DNA of 55,320 bases from Oceanicola sp. S124 (GTDB taxonomy: Bacteria; Pseudomonadota; Alphaproteobacteria; Rhodobacterales; Rhodobacteraceae): assembly GCF_000220565.1 (NCBI RefSeq), contig NZ_AFPM01000275.1:1-55320 (forward strand), in the 5' to 3' direction. Every line of letters starts with the position of its first letter. Positions within the stretch are counted from its first letter, which is position 1. A model generated the notes under the pieces. That model saw nothing but the letters and a program-made list of their open reading frames with translations. It did no database searches and had not been told where the DNA came from. A program made the position numbers and the translations under genes. Of this stretch, positions 48,570 through 55,320 are shown piece by piece.

Positions 48570-49046
48570 TCAGCCGCCGTAGATCTCGACCTCGGAGAGC
48601 GCGGTCAGCGGCAGGCCGAGGCCCTGCATCGCCTGCAGCGAAAGCCGGGCACCGCTGGCGCCTTCGGCGGGGCGCAGCTCGACCGCGATCTCGCGCCCGG
48701 TGTCCAGCGCCCGCACCCGCCCCTGCGCCGGGGCGCTGACCAGGGGTGTCTTTACCCAAAGCCCCGGCTCGGTCGCGGCCCCCAGCGAGGCGATGGACCG
48801 GCCGAGCAGCCCGGTGGCCCCGGGTGTCGCGGCGGCGGCGGTCGGCACCGCCTCGCCCTCGGCACCGCCGCCCGACCCGTCACGGGCCAGAGGCCGCAGC
48901 ACCCAGGGTTCACCGCTGGAAGAATAGCTCTCGCCCCCCGGCGCGGCGGCACCGACCGGCGGGTCGCTGCGCAGCCCCTGGAACAGGGTCGGGGACTGGC
49001 AGGCCGCCAGGGCGGGAATCATCAGAAGCGGGATCAGGACTTTCAT
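48570..49046 (-). CDS. Putative lipoprotein of unknown function
   Basis: A 158-residue predicted lipoprotein: MKVLIPLLMIPALAACQSPT with lipobox LAAC (Cys16), a Gly/Ser/Ala-rich linker, and a C-terminal domain of about 75 residues beginning LLGRSIASLGAATEPGLWVK and ending SEVEIYGG. The C-terminal part has the feel of the beta-barrel domains in RlpA-like proteins, but no clear match. It converges on the DNA-repair gene, with 3 bases between the stops. Confidence 0.7.
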   Translation of the reverse strand: MKVLIPLLMIPALAACQSPTLFQGLRSDPPVGAAAPGGESYSSSGEPWVLRPLARDGSGGGAEGEAVPTAAAATPGATGLLGRSIASLGAATEPGLWVKTPLVSAPAQGRVRALDTGREIAVELRPAEGASGARLSLQAMQGLGLPLTALSEVEIYGG

Positions 49047-49130
49047 GACGCCAGCCTATCGCATGCCCCCGAGGGCGCAATCGCCGAAACATCCCTTGTC
49101 GGCGGAGCGCCGCGCGCCTAGTTTCTGCCC

Positions 49131-50138
49131 ATGACACAGCCTCTCGTCGATCCCTTCCAGCGCGCCATTACCTACCTGCGCGTCTCGGTCACCGACCGTT
49201 GCGATTTCCGCTGTGTCTACTGCATGGCCGAGAACATGACCTTCCTGCCCAAGAAGGAGCTTCTGACGCTGGAAGAGCTGGACCGCATGTGTTCGACCTT
49301 CATCCGTCTCGGGGTGCGGAAACTGCGCATCACCGGCGGTGAGCCGCTGGTGCGGCGCGATATCATGACCTTCTTCCGGGCCATGTCGCGCCATCTGGAC
49401 AGCGGCGCCCTGCGCGAGCTGACGCTGACCACCAACGGCAGCCAGCTCGAGCGCTTCGCCGCCGATCTCTACGCCGCCGGCGTGCGGCGGGTGAACGTGT
49501 CGCTCGACACGCTGGACGAAGAGAAATTCGCCCGCGTCACCCGCTGGGGCCGGCTGCCTCAGGTGCTGCGCGGGCTGGATGCGGCGCAGGCGGCGGGCCT
49601 GAAGGTGAAGCTGAACGCCGTTGCGCTGAAGGGCTTCAACGAGGACGAGGTCGAGACCCTGACCCGGTTCTGCGCGACGCGCGGCATGGACCTGACCTGG
49701 ATCGAGGTCATGCCCATGGGCGATCTCGGCAACGAGGACCGCGTGGGGCAGTACTGGTCGATGAAGGACCTGCGCGCTCGGCTGGCCGAAAGCTACACCC
49801 TGACCGATCTGCCCGAAAGCACCGGCGGCCCGGCCCGCTACGTGCGGCTGGAAGAGACCGGCCAGAAGATCGGCTTCATCACGCCGCTGTCCCACAACTT
49901 CTGCGAAAGCTGCAACCGCGTGCGGATGACCTGCACGGGCGAGCTTTACATGTGCCTTGGCCAAGAAGACATGATGGACCTGCGCCCTGCCCTGCGCAAT
50001 CATCCGGGCAACGACGGCCCGCTGGAACAGGACATCCGCCGCGCCATCGGGCTGAAGCCCGAGGGTCACGACTTCGACTATTCGCGTCAGCGTGCCGACG
50101 GGCAGGTCTCGCGTCACATGAGCCATACGGGCGGGTAA
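49131..50138 (+). CDS. moaA: GTP 3',8-cyclase (molybdenum cofactor biosynthesis protein A)
   Basis: This radical-SAM enzyme turns GTP into a cyclic precursor of molybdopterin. The N-terminal cluster motif is CDFRCVYC, followed by [12 protein letters not shown]. The C-terminal cluster uses [13 protein letters not shown] and a later Cys in YMCLGQ. Length is 335 residues, usual for the family, though the C-terminus lacks a GG tail. kdtA begins at the next base after its stop. Confidence 0.96.
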   Translation: MTQPLVDPFQRAITYLRVSVTDRCDFRCVYCMAENMTFLPKKELLTLEELDRMCSTFIRLGVRKLRITGGEPLVRRDIMTFFRAMSRHLDSGALRELTLTTNGSQLERFAADLYAAGVRRVNVSLDTLDEEKFARVTRWGRLPQVLRGLDAAQAAGLKVKLNAVALKGFNEDEVETLTRFCATRGMDLTWIEVMPMGDLGNEDRVGQYWSMKDLRARLAESYTLTDLPESTGGPARYVRLEETGQKIGFITPLSHNFCESCNRVRMTCTGELYMCLGQEDMMDLRPALRNHPGNDGPLEQDIRRAIGLKPEGHDFDYSRQRADGQVSRHMSHTGG

Positions 50139-51455
50139 ATGACGACCCAGGCGCGACCGACGCCCTTCTATCACCTCTATGCCGTCCTCGCCTCGCTGGC
50201 CACGCCGCTGGCCTGGCGGCGCGTGCGCGCCAAGTTGACCGCCGAGGGCATCGCCCCCGAACGGCAGGGTGAACGCATGGGCCGCGCCACCCGCGCCCGC
50301 CCCGAGGGCCAGCTATTCTGGTTCCATGCCGCCAGCGTCGGTGAGAGCGTCTCGGCCCTGGCGCTGATCGAGAAGGTGCTGGAGCTGGCCCCCGAGGCCC
50401 ATGCGCTGGTCACCACCGGCACCGCCGGCTCTGCGCAGGTGCTGGCCGGGCGGCTGCCGAAGCGGGCGATCCACCAGTTCGCACCACTGGACACCGCACG
50501 CGCCCTGCGCCGCTTCTTCCGCCACTGGCATCCCGATGCCGGGATCTTCGTCGAAAGCGAGCTTTGGCCGCAGATGATCGTGCAGGCGCGGGCCTCGGGG
50601 ATGCGGCTGGCACTGGTCAATGCGCGGCTGTCGAAAAGCTCGTTGAAGAACTGGCGGCGCTTCGATGAGACCTTCCGTTTCCTGCTGAGCCAGTTCACGC
50701 TGGTGCGCACCCAGGACCGCGCCACGCTGGAGGCGCTGAACGAGCTGGGCGCGGACCGGCAGAGCGTGGCGCAGGGGCCGAACCTGAAGGCGATGATCGC
50801 CCCGCCGCCGGTGGACGCCGCCACGCTGGCCGAGCTGCGCACCGCCTTTGACGGCCCCTTCTGGGCCGCCGCCGCCACCCATCCGGGCGAAGAAGCCGAA
50901 GTGCTGCGCGCCCATGTCGCGGCCCGTGCTGCCCTGCCCGGCCTGCGCCTGCTGCTGATCCCCCGCCACCCGACGCGCGCGGCGGAGATCGCCGCGCTGG
51001 TCCGCGCCGAGGGGCTCTCCCTCGCGCAGCGCTCTGCCAAAGAGGCACCCCGCGGGGCCGAGGTCTACCTGGCCGACACCCTGGGCGAGATGGGGCTCTG
51101 GTATGAGCTGACGCCGCTGGTCTTCGTGGGGGGCTCCTTCGCCAGGGTCGGCGGCCACACCCCCTACGAGCCCGCCTGCTTCGCCACGCCGGTGCTGCAC
51201 GGCCCCCACTACGAGAACTTCTCGGAAGTCTACGCCACCTTCGACGCCAGCGGCGCCGCCCGTGAGGTCGCCGATGCCTCCGAGCTGGGCCGGGAGGTGG
51301 TGCGCCTGCTCTCGGACCCGGCCGCCTTGCAGCAGATGTCCGAGGCCGCCGCCACCCTGTCGCGCGGCCATGGCTCGCAGCTGACCCGTGTCGCCGAAGA
51401 GCTGCTGGACGCGCTCACCCCCGCCCCCCTTCCCGACGCCGGCCCGCTGGGATAG
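50139..51455 (+). CDS. kdtA: 3-deoxy-D-manno-octulosonic acid transferase
   Basis: KdtA (WaaA) attaches Kdo to lipid A, the first inner-core step of LPS. The 438-residue protein has FHAASVGESVSALALIEKVL, LVTTGTAGS, FVESELWPQMIVQAR, LVNARLSKSSLKNW and VFVGGSFARVGGHTPYEPA, all characteristic of this GT30 enzyme. The N-terminal segment is a short membrane anchor. moaA abuts it without overlap, and the lpcC-like gene follows after 26 bases. Confidence 0.94.
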   Translation: MTTQARPTPFYHLYAVLASLATPLAWRRVRAKLTAEGIAPERQGERMGRATRARPEGQLFWFHAASVGESVSALALIEKVLELAPEAHALVTTGTAGSAQVLAGRLPKRAIHQFAPLDTARALRRFFRHWHPDAGIFVESELWPQMIVQARASGMRLALVNARLSKSSLKNWRRFDETFRFLLSQFTLVRTQDRATLEALNELGADRQSVAQGPNLKAMIAPPPVDAATLAELRTAFDGPFWAAAATHPGEEAEVLRAHVAARAALPGLRLLLIPRHPTRAAEIAALVRAEGLSLAQRSAKEAPRGAEVYLADTLGEMGLWYELTPLVFVGGSFARVGGHTPYEPACFATPVLHGPHYENFSEVYATFDASGAAREVADASELGREVVRLLSDPAALQQMSEAAATLSRGHGSQLTRVAEELLDALTPAPLPDAGPLG

Positions 51456-51481
51456 GTATCCCCCAAAGCGGGAGACCTTCC

Positions 51482-52543
51482 ATGACCCAGCCCGATATCG
51501 CCCGAACCGAGGTGATCGCGCCGAACTTCAAGAAACGCATGTCCGGGGTGACCTCGACGGTCTATCGCCTGGTGCCGTTGCAAGCGCGCGACATGGCGAT
51601 CGTGTCGAGTGGCCCCGCAGTGCCCGCCGACGTGCCCCAGGTGCCGGTGCGCGCACTGCTGACCATGTCCCGGCGCGGCCCCTCGGGCCCCCGGGTCTGG
51701 CACGCCCGTCGCAACAACGAGATGCTGGCCGGGATCGCCCTGAAGCGGCTTCTGGGCAAGCGGCTGAAGCTGATGTTCACCTCGGCGGCGCAGCGCGACC
51801 ACAAGGGTTTCACCAAGTGGATGATCCGCCAGATGGACGCGGTGGTGGCCACCTCGGCCCGCTCACAGAGCTTCCTTGAGGTGCCCTCGGTGGTGCAGCA
51901 TCACGGCATCGACGCAGAGCTGTTCTGCCCCGCCACCGACAAGGCCGCACTGCGCCGGGAGCTGGGCCTGCCCGAGGGGCAGACCCTCGTCGGCTGCTTC
52001 GGGCGCATCCGCCCGCAGAAGGGCAATGACCTGTTCATCCAGTCCATGCTGCGCCTGCTGCCCGACCGCCCTGGCGTCACGGCGGTGATGATGGGCGGCG
52101 TGACCGATCAGTTCCAGGACTTCCACGCCGGGCTGAAGGCCCAGGTCGAACAGGCGGGCCTCTCGGACCGTGTACTCTTCCTGCCCGAGGATCCGCACTG
52201 GGACATCTCGCGCTGGTTCCGCGCCCTCGATCTGTACATCGCGCCGCAACGCTGGGAGGGCTTCGGACTGACCCCGATGGAGGCCATGTCCTGCGGCGTG
52301 CCCGTGGTTGCCACCCGCGCCGGCGCCTTCGAGGACTTCATCCCCGATGGCGTCGCCGGCAGCATCGTCGACATCGAGGACCTCGACGCCCTGACCAAGG
52401 CCACCGCCCGGCTGCTGGACGATGCGACCCTGCGCGCCGGCTACGCCCAGGCGGCGCGCGCCCATGTGCTGCAAAGCTGCCGGATCGAGCAGGAGGCCGA
52501 GGCGCTGAACGCGATCTATCGCCGCCTCTTGTCCGAGGGCTGA
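51482..52543 (+). CDS. lpcC: Glycosyltransferase (GT4), LpcC-like LPS core mannosyltransferase
   Basis: A 353-residue GT-B enzyme. The GT4 C-terminal block CFGRIRPQKGNDLFIQSML, LPEDPHWDISRWFRALD and YIAPQRWEGFGLTPMEAMSC with the EX7E-type Glu pair is clear. The N-terminus IAPNFKKRMSGVTSTVYRL and downstream position from kdtA match LpcC, which adds mannose to Kdo in rhizobial LPS. GGAGA precedes the ATG. The sugar is inferred from context, not shown. Confidence 0.8.
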   Translation: MTQPDIARTEVIAPNFKKRMSGVTSTVYRLVPLQARDMAIVSSGPAVPADVPQVPVRALLTMSRRGPSGPRVWHARRNNEMLAGIALKRLLGKRLKLMFTSAAQRDHKGFTKWMIRQMDAVVATSARSQSFLEVPSVVQHHGIDAELFCPATDKAALRRELGLPEGQTLVGCFGRIRPQKGNDLFIQSMLRLLPDRPGVTAVMMGGVTDQFQDFHAGLKAQVEQAGLSDRVLFLPEDPHWDISRWFRALDLYIAPQRWEGFGLTPMEAMSCGVPVVATRAGAFEDFIPDGVAGSIVDIEDLDALTKATARLLDDATLRAGYAQAARAHVLQSCRIEQEAEALNAIYRRLLSEG

Positions 52544-52576
52544 GCCTGCCACTACCCTGCCGCCAAGGGGGCTGCC

Positions 52577-52972
52577 ATGCTGACCAGGTTCCACCATGTC
52601 GCGCTGATCTGCGCCGACTATCCACGTTCGCGCGCCTTCTACACCGGGGTGCTGGGCCTCTCGGTGATCGCCGAGACCTATCGCGCCGAGCGTGACAGCT
52701 GGAAGCTGGACCTCGCCCTGCCCGGCGGCGGCCAGATCGAGCTGTTCTCCTTCCCCGGTGCCCCGCCCCGTCCGACCCGCCCCGAGGCGCAGGGGCTGCG
52801 CCATCTCTGCTTCGCCACCGAAAACCTCGACGCCGCAATCGCTGCGCTGGCCCGCCATGGCGTCGAGGTGGAAGAGATCCGCACCGACCCGCTGACGGCT
52901 GCGCGCTTCACCTTCTTCGCCGATCCCGACGGGCTGCCACTGGAACTCTACGAGCAGCCCCCCGAGGCTTGA
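52577..52972 (+). CDS. gloA2: VOC-family protein, YaeR/GloA2 type
   Basis: A 131-residue vicinal-oxygen-chelate fold protein that closely follows E. coli YaeR. It has RFHHVALICADYPRSRAFYT, RDSWKLDLALPGGGQIELFS, GLRHLCFATE, RTDPLTAARFTFFADPDGLP and LELYEQ. His and Glu residues at the metal positions are kept. Its physiological substrate is unknown; the family includes glyoxalases. The tetR promoter overlaps its stop. Confidence 0.9.
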   Translation: MLTRFHHVALICADYPRSRAFYTGVLGLSVIAETYRAERDSWKLDLALPGGGQIELFSFPGAPPRPTRPEAQGLRHLCFATENLDAAIAALARHGVEVEEIRTDPLTAARFTFFADPDGLPLELYEQPPEA

Positions 52973-52974
52973 CA
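52969..52974 (+). promoter_or_regulatory. -35 element of the tetR-EamA unit
   Basis: A consensus TTGACA overlaps the VOC gene stop codon. The -10 region (about 52992-52998, CTAGGTA) lies 17-18 bases on and is covered by the palindrome at 52995-53010. Confidence 0.55.
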
Positions 52975-52994
52975 GCTGCCGCGTCGCATAACTA

Positions 52995-53010
52995 GGTAGA
53001 CCAGTCTACC
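52995..53010 (+). promoter_or_regulatory. Palindromic TetR-family operator
   Basis: GGTAGAC-CA-GTCTACC, a perfect inverted repeat ending 11 bases before the tetR ATG. It covers the -10 region, and the core TAGACC is common to operators of this regulator family. Autoregulation of tetR and of the coupled transporter is the likely role. Confidence 0.75.
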
Positions 53011-53021
53011 CAGGGATTCCC

Positions 53022-53621
53022 ATGCCGACCGACAGCCCCCGCCCCGAGACCACCTCCCGCCCTGCCCGCAAACGCCTGCTGCGCGCCGCCGCGGACCTGT
53101 TCTACAACGAGGGCTTGGCGGCGACGGGAATCGACACGATCACCCGCCGGGCCGGGGTGGCGAAACAGAGTCTCTACAACAACTTCGCCTCGAAGGAAGA
53201 GCTGGTCGCGGCCTATATCGAGGCGCGCCACGACGAATGGCTCGCCCTGCACGCAGAGCGCGCGGCCCGCGCGGAAAGCCCCGCCGACCGGGTGCTGGCC
53301 ATCTTCGACGCCTACCAGGACCATGCCGAGGCCGCCTACCGGCGCGGCTTCCGCGGCTGCGGCCTGCTGAATGCCGCCGCGGAACTGGTCGCCGATCATC
53401 CGGGGCGCGCCGCCGTGCGCCGTCACAAGGAGGAGGTCGACGCCCTGCTGGGGCAGGCCCTCGCCCTGCTGCTGCCCGATGATCCCGCCCGCGCCGCCAC
53501 GCTGGTTCCCCATCTGACCTACCTGCTGGAAGGCGCCATGGCGCGCGCCGGTCTGGACGGCACCGGTGCCCGCGTCGCCGAAGCCCGCGCCATCGCCGCC
53601 CGCCTGCTGGCGACCGCATGA
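53022..53621 (+). CDS. TetR-family transcriptional regulator
   Basis: A 199-residue repressor. The N-terminal helix-turn-helix reads RKRLLRAAADLFYNEGLAAT, then ITRRAGVAKQSLYNNFASKE, the usual TetR recognition helix. The C-terminal part (HAEAAYRRGFRGCGLLNAAA) is a ligand and dimer domain related to YxaF-type regulators. It sits directly after its own palindrome and overlaps the EamA gene by ATGA, so it most likely controls that exporter in response to a small molecule not identified here. Confidence 0.92.
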   Translation: MPTDSPRPETTSRPARKRLLRAAADLFYNEGLAATGIDTITRRAGVAKQSLYNNFASKEELVAAYIEARHDEWLALHAERAARAESPADRVLAIFDAYQDHAEAAYRRGFRGCGLLNAAAELVADHPGRAAVRRHKEEVDALLGQALALLLPDDPARAATLVPHLTYLLEGAMARAGLDGTGARVAEARAIAARLLATA

Positions 53622-54526
53622 GCGCCCCCGCCACATCCCGCACCGCCGGTGTGCTGTTCTGCCTGCTCGCCGCCACGACATGGGGCACCACGGGCACCGC
53701 CGCCAGCTTCGCCCCGGATGTGCCCGCCGTTGCCATCGGCGCAGCGGCCATGGGCATCGGCGGGCTGCTGCAGGCGCTGATCTCGCTGCGCCGGATCTCT
53801 CAAGCACGCGCCCTGCTGGCCCCCCACTGGCCCCTGCTGGTGATCGGCGCCCTCTCGGTGGCGCTCTTTCCGCTGGCCTTCTACGGCTCGATGCGTCTGG
53901 CGGGCGTGACGGTCGGCACGGTGATCTCCCTCGGCTCGGCCCCGGCCATCGCGGCGCTGATCGAGACCCGGCTGGAGGGCAGCCGCCTCAGCCCGCGCTG
54001 GATAACCGGCGTCGGCTTGGGCCTCTCGGGCATGGTGCTGCTGGCAACGACCGAGGGCGGCCGACCCGAACAGGCGCCGAACCTGCCCCTGGGCGTCGCG
54101 CTCGGCCTGGCGGCGGGGGGCAGCTATGCGCTCTACTCCTGGACGGCGCGGCGGCTGATGCAGCAGGGCATCGCGGCGCCGGCAGCCATGGGCGCCACCT
54201 TCGGGCTGGGCGGGCTGCTGCTGATGCCGGTGCTGGCGGCGACCGGCGCGCCCTTCCTCGCAAGCCCCGGCAACCTTGCGGTCGGCGCCTACATGGCGCT
54301 GGTCCCGATGTTCGCCGGCTACCTCGCCTTCGGCCAGGCCCTGTCGCGCATCACCAGCAGCCAGGCCACGACCATCTCGCTGTTCGAACCCGTGATCGCC
54401 GCCCTGCTAGCGATCCTCGTGGTCGGAGAGCGCCTGCCCCCGACCGGCTGGCTGGGTGTCGGGCTGATCCTCGCCTGCCTGCTCTGGACCGAGCTGCCGC
54501 TGCCGCGCCACCGCCGCACGGCCTGA
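53618..54526 (+). CDS. EamA/DMT-family transporter
   Basis: A 302-residue inner-membrane protein with ten predicted helices in two EamA repeats, typical of drug/metabolite exporters. Segments include VLFCLLAATTWGTTGTAASF, LLVIGALSVALFPLAFYGSM, GTVISLGSAPAIAALIE and the second-repeat LFEPVIAALLAILVVGERL. It is coupled to tetR by a 4-base overlap. Substrate unknown; amino acids or drugs are common for the family. Confidence 0.9.
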   Translation: MSAPATSRTAGVLFCLLAATTWGTTGTAASFAPDVPAVAIGAAAMGIGGLLQALISLRRISQARALLAPHWPLLVIGALSVALFPLAFYGSMRLAGVTVGTVISLGSAPAIAALIETRLEGSRLSPRWITGVGLGLSGMVLLATTEGGRPEQAPNLPLGVALGLAAGGSYALYSWTARRLMQQGIAAPAAMGATFGLGGLLLMPVLAATGAPFLASPGNLAVGAYMALVPMFAGYLAFGQALSRITSSQATTISLFEPVIAALLAILVVGERLPPTGWLGVGLILACLLWTELPLPRHRRTA

Positions 54527-54537
54527 GACATGCGAAA

Positions 54538-54561
54538 GGGCGCCCGGAAAGCCGGACGCCC
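54538..54561 (-). terminator. Stem-loop between convergent EamA and M20 genes
   Basis: GGGCGCCCGG (54538-54547) pairs with CCGGACGCCC (54552-54561) at 9 of 10 positions around a 4-base loop. On the minus strand it is followed by TTTC. It would end the amidohydrolase transcript and could also stop the EamA transcript. Confidence 0.65.
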
Positions 54562-54574
54562 CGCATCATCACCA

Positions 54575-54599
54575 GGCTGAAAATACTCCCGCCGGAGGC
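54575..54599. repeat. Third copy of the gene-end repeat
   Basis: This 25-base unit starts GGCTGAAAATACTCCCGCCG and differs at one position from 4007-4031. It lies between the stem-loop and the amidohydrolase stop. Confidence 0.7.
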
Positions 54600-54616
54600 G
54601 TGCCCGGCAGCAGTCC

Positions 54617-55320
54617 TCAGGCCGGCATGCGCTTTTCGACGATCTCGGCCCACCAGGAGCAGCCCGCGGGGATCGCGTCGTCGTTAAAGTTGTACTCGGG
54701 GTTGTGGACGTCGGCGCTGTCGCCGTTGCCGACCAGGATATAGGCCCCGGGGCGCTCTTCCAGCATATAGGCGAAATCCTCGCCACCCATGGTGATCTCG
54801 GCCTCGGCACAATCGCCCGACACCGACCGGGCGACCTCGGCGGCGAACTCGGTCTGTTCGGGGGTGTTGACCATCGCCGGGTAGCCCGGCAGCCAGGTCA
54901 TCTCGGCGCTGGCGCCGAAAGCGGCGGCGACCGAGGGCACGATGGCCTTCACACGCTCTTCGCCAAGGGCCCGGCTTTCCCTGGACATGGTGCGGATCGT
55001 GCCACGCAGGGTGACCTTGGCGGGGATCACGTTGAAGGCCTTGGAAGAGCTCTCGAACGAGGTGACCGAGACCACGATCTGCTCGACCGGATCGGCATTG
55101 CGGCTGACGATGGACTGCAGCGCGGTCACCACCTGCGAGGCGGCGACGATCGGGTCGACGGTCTGCTGCGGCTTGGCCGCATGGCCGCCCCGGCCGACGA
55201 TGTCGATCTCGAACTGGTCCGTTGCAGCAAAGAAGGCCCCCGGGCGGATGCCGAAGCTGCCCACGGGCATGCCCGGCCAGTTGTGCATGCCGTAGACCTC
55301 CTGGATGCCCCAGCGATCCA
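54617..55320 (-). CDS. M20-family amidohydrolase (partial; 5' end outside window)
   Basis: The C-terminal 234 codons of a HipO-like M20D metallopeptidase/amidohydrolase that removes acyl groups from amino acids. Visible are the metal-binding His in VYGMHNWPGMPVGSFG, the dimerisation-domain GRGGHAAKPQQTVDPI and the C-terminal TMGGEDFAYML with the metal Glu. The frame continues past base 55320 in codons RWGIQEVYG, so the ATG at 55288 is internal and the true start lies beyond the window. Substrate not determinable. Confidence 0.9.
   Translation of the reverse strand, partial: DRWGIQEVYGMHNWPGMPVGSFGIRPGAFFAATDQFEIDIVGRGGHAAKPQQTVDPIVAASQVVTALQSIVSRNADPVEQIVVSVTSFESSSKAFNVIPAKVTLRGTIRTMSRESRALGEERVKAIVPSVAAAFGASAEMTWLPGYPAMVNTPEQTEFAAEVARSVSGDCAEAEITMGGEDFAYMLEERPGAYILVGNGDSADVHNPEYNFNDDAIPAGCSWWAEIVEKRMPA

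Overview
The window is a GC-rich (roughly two-thirds G+C by eye), densely coded alphaproteobacterial chromosome segment. It is most likely from the Rhodobacterales (Rhodobacter/Roseobacter relatives). The reasons are a complete complex I (nuo) operon interrupted by the small DUF-type genes typical of that order, nuo followed by birA-coaX-rnj, a leucine-degradation (liu) operon carrying a GST gene, a Hint-domain protein, and a gene-end repeat of the kind found in this group. I see no rRNA, tRNA, CRISPR array, prophage or insertion sequence; this is mainly core-genome DNA. Species cannot be named from the sequence alone.

Layout. 1-2700 (minus): tatB (partial), tatA, an FbpC/PotA-type ABC ATPase, and an SDR-like protein without the SDR catalytic residues. 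2843-11068 (plus): Hint-domain protein, a repeat-rich gap, prfC, two tandem GT2-like glycosyltransferases, a RhlE-type DEAD-box helicase with terminator, a sulfotransferase gene remnant, and a PilZ protein. 11037-33066 (minus): one 22-kb unit, nuoA-B-C-D-[sORF-lipoprotein]-E-[HhH protein-DUF5337]-F-[lipoprotein-DUF3291-DUF5333]-G-[lipoprotein]-H-I-[CMD]-J-[sORF]-K-L-M-N, then birA, coaX and rnj. Genes mostly overlap or abut (many ATGA or TGATG junctions), and the few longer gaps hold stem-loops. 33424-42398 (minus): liu operon for leucine catabolism (isovaleryl-CoA dehydrogenase, an LprI-like exported protein, MCC beta, a frameshifted nitronate monooxygenase, MCC alpha, GST, HMG-CoA lyase, methylglutaconyl-CoA hydratase), headed by a promoter with an overlapping palindromic operator. 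42604-44473 (minus): DegT/DnrJ-type aminotransferase and phosphoglycolate phosphatase. 44699-54526 (mainly plus): glmU-glmS-DNA alkylation repair protein, a lipoprotein (minus), moaA-kdtA-lpcC-like glycosyltransferase, a VOC protein, tetR and an EamA exporter. 54617-end (minus): M20 amidohydrolase, cut by the window edge.

How the genes fit together. All 14 Nuo subunits are present, so the operon encodes a full NADH:quinone oxidoreductase. The co-transcribed biotin ligase could serve biotin enzymes such as the MCC alpha subunit of the nearby liu operon. liuA, liuB/D, liuC and hmgL cover every step from isovaleryl-CoA to acetoacetate plus acetyl-CoA. glmU/glmS supply UDP-GlcNAc, and kdtA with the lpcC-like enzyme continue to the LPS inner core, giving an envelope-building group.

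The most interesting material is the set of ten non-canonical small genes inside the nuo operon. They include a 53-codon two-helix membrane gene tied to both neighbours by TGATG junctions, four exported or lipoprotein products, and a membrane-anchored protein whose C-terminal helix-hairpin-helix module is a close copy of the C-terminal extension of NuoE. They could form a lineage-specific accessory set for complex I. Functions for these genes are not established from the sequence.
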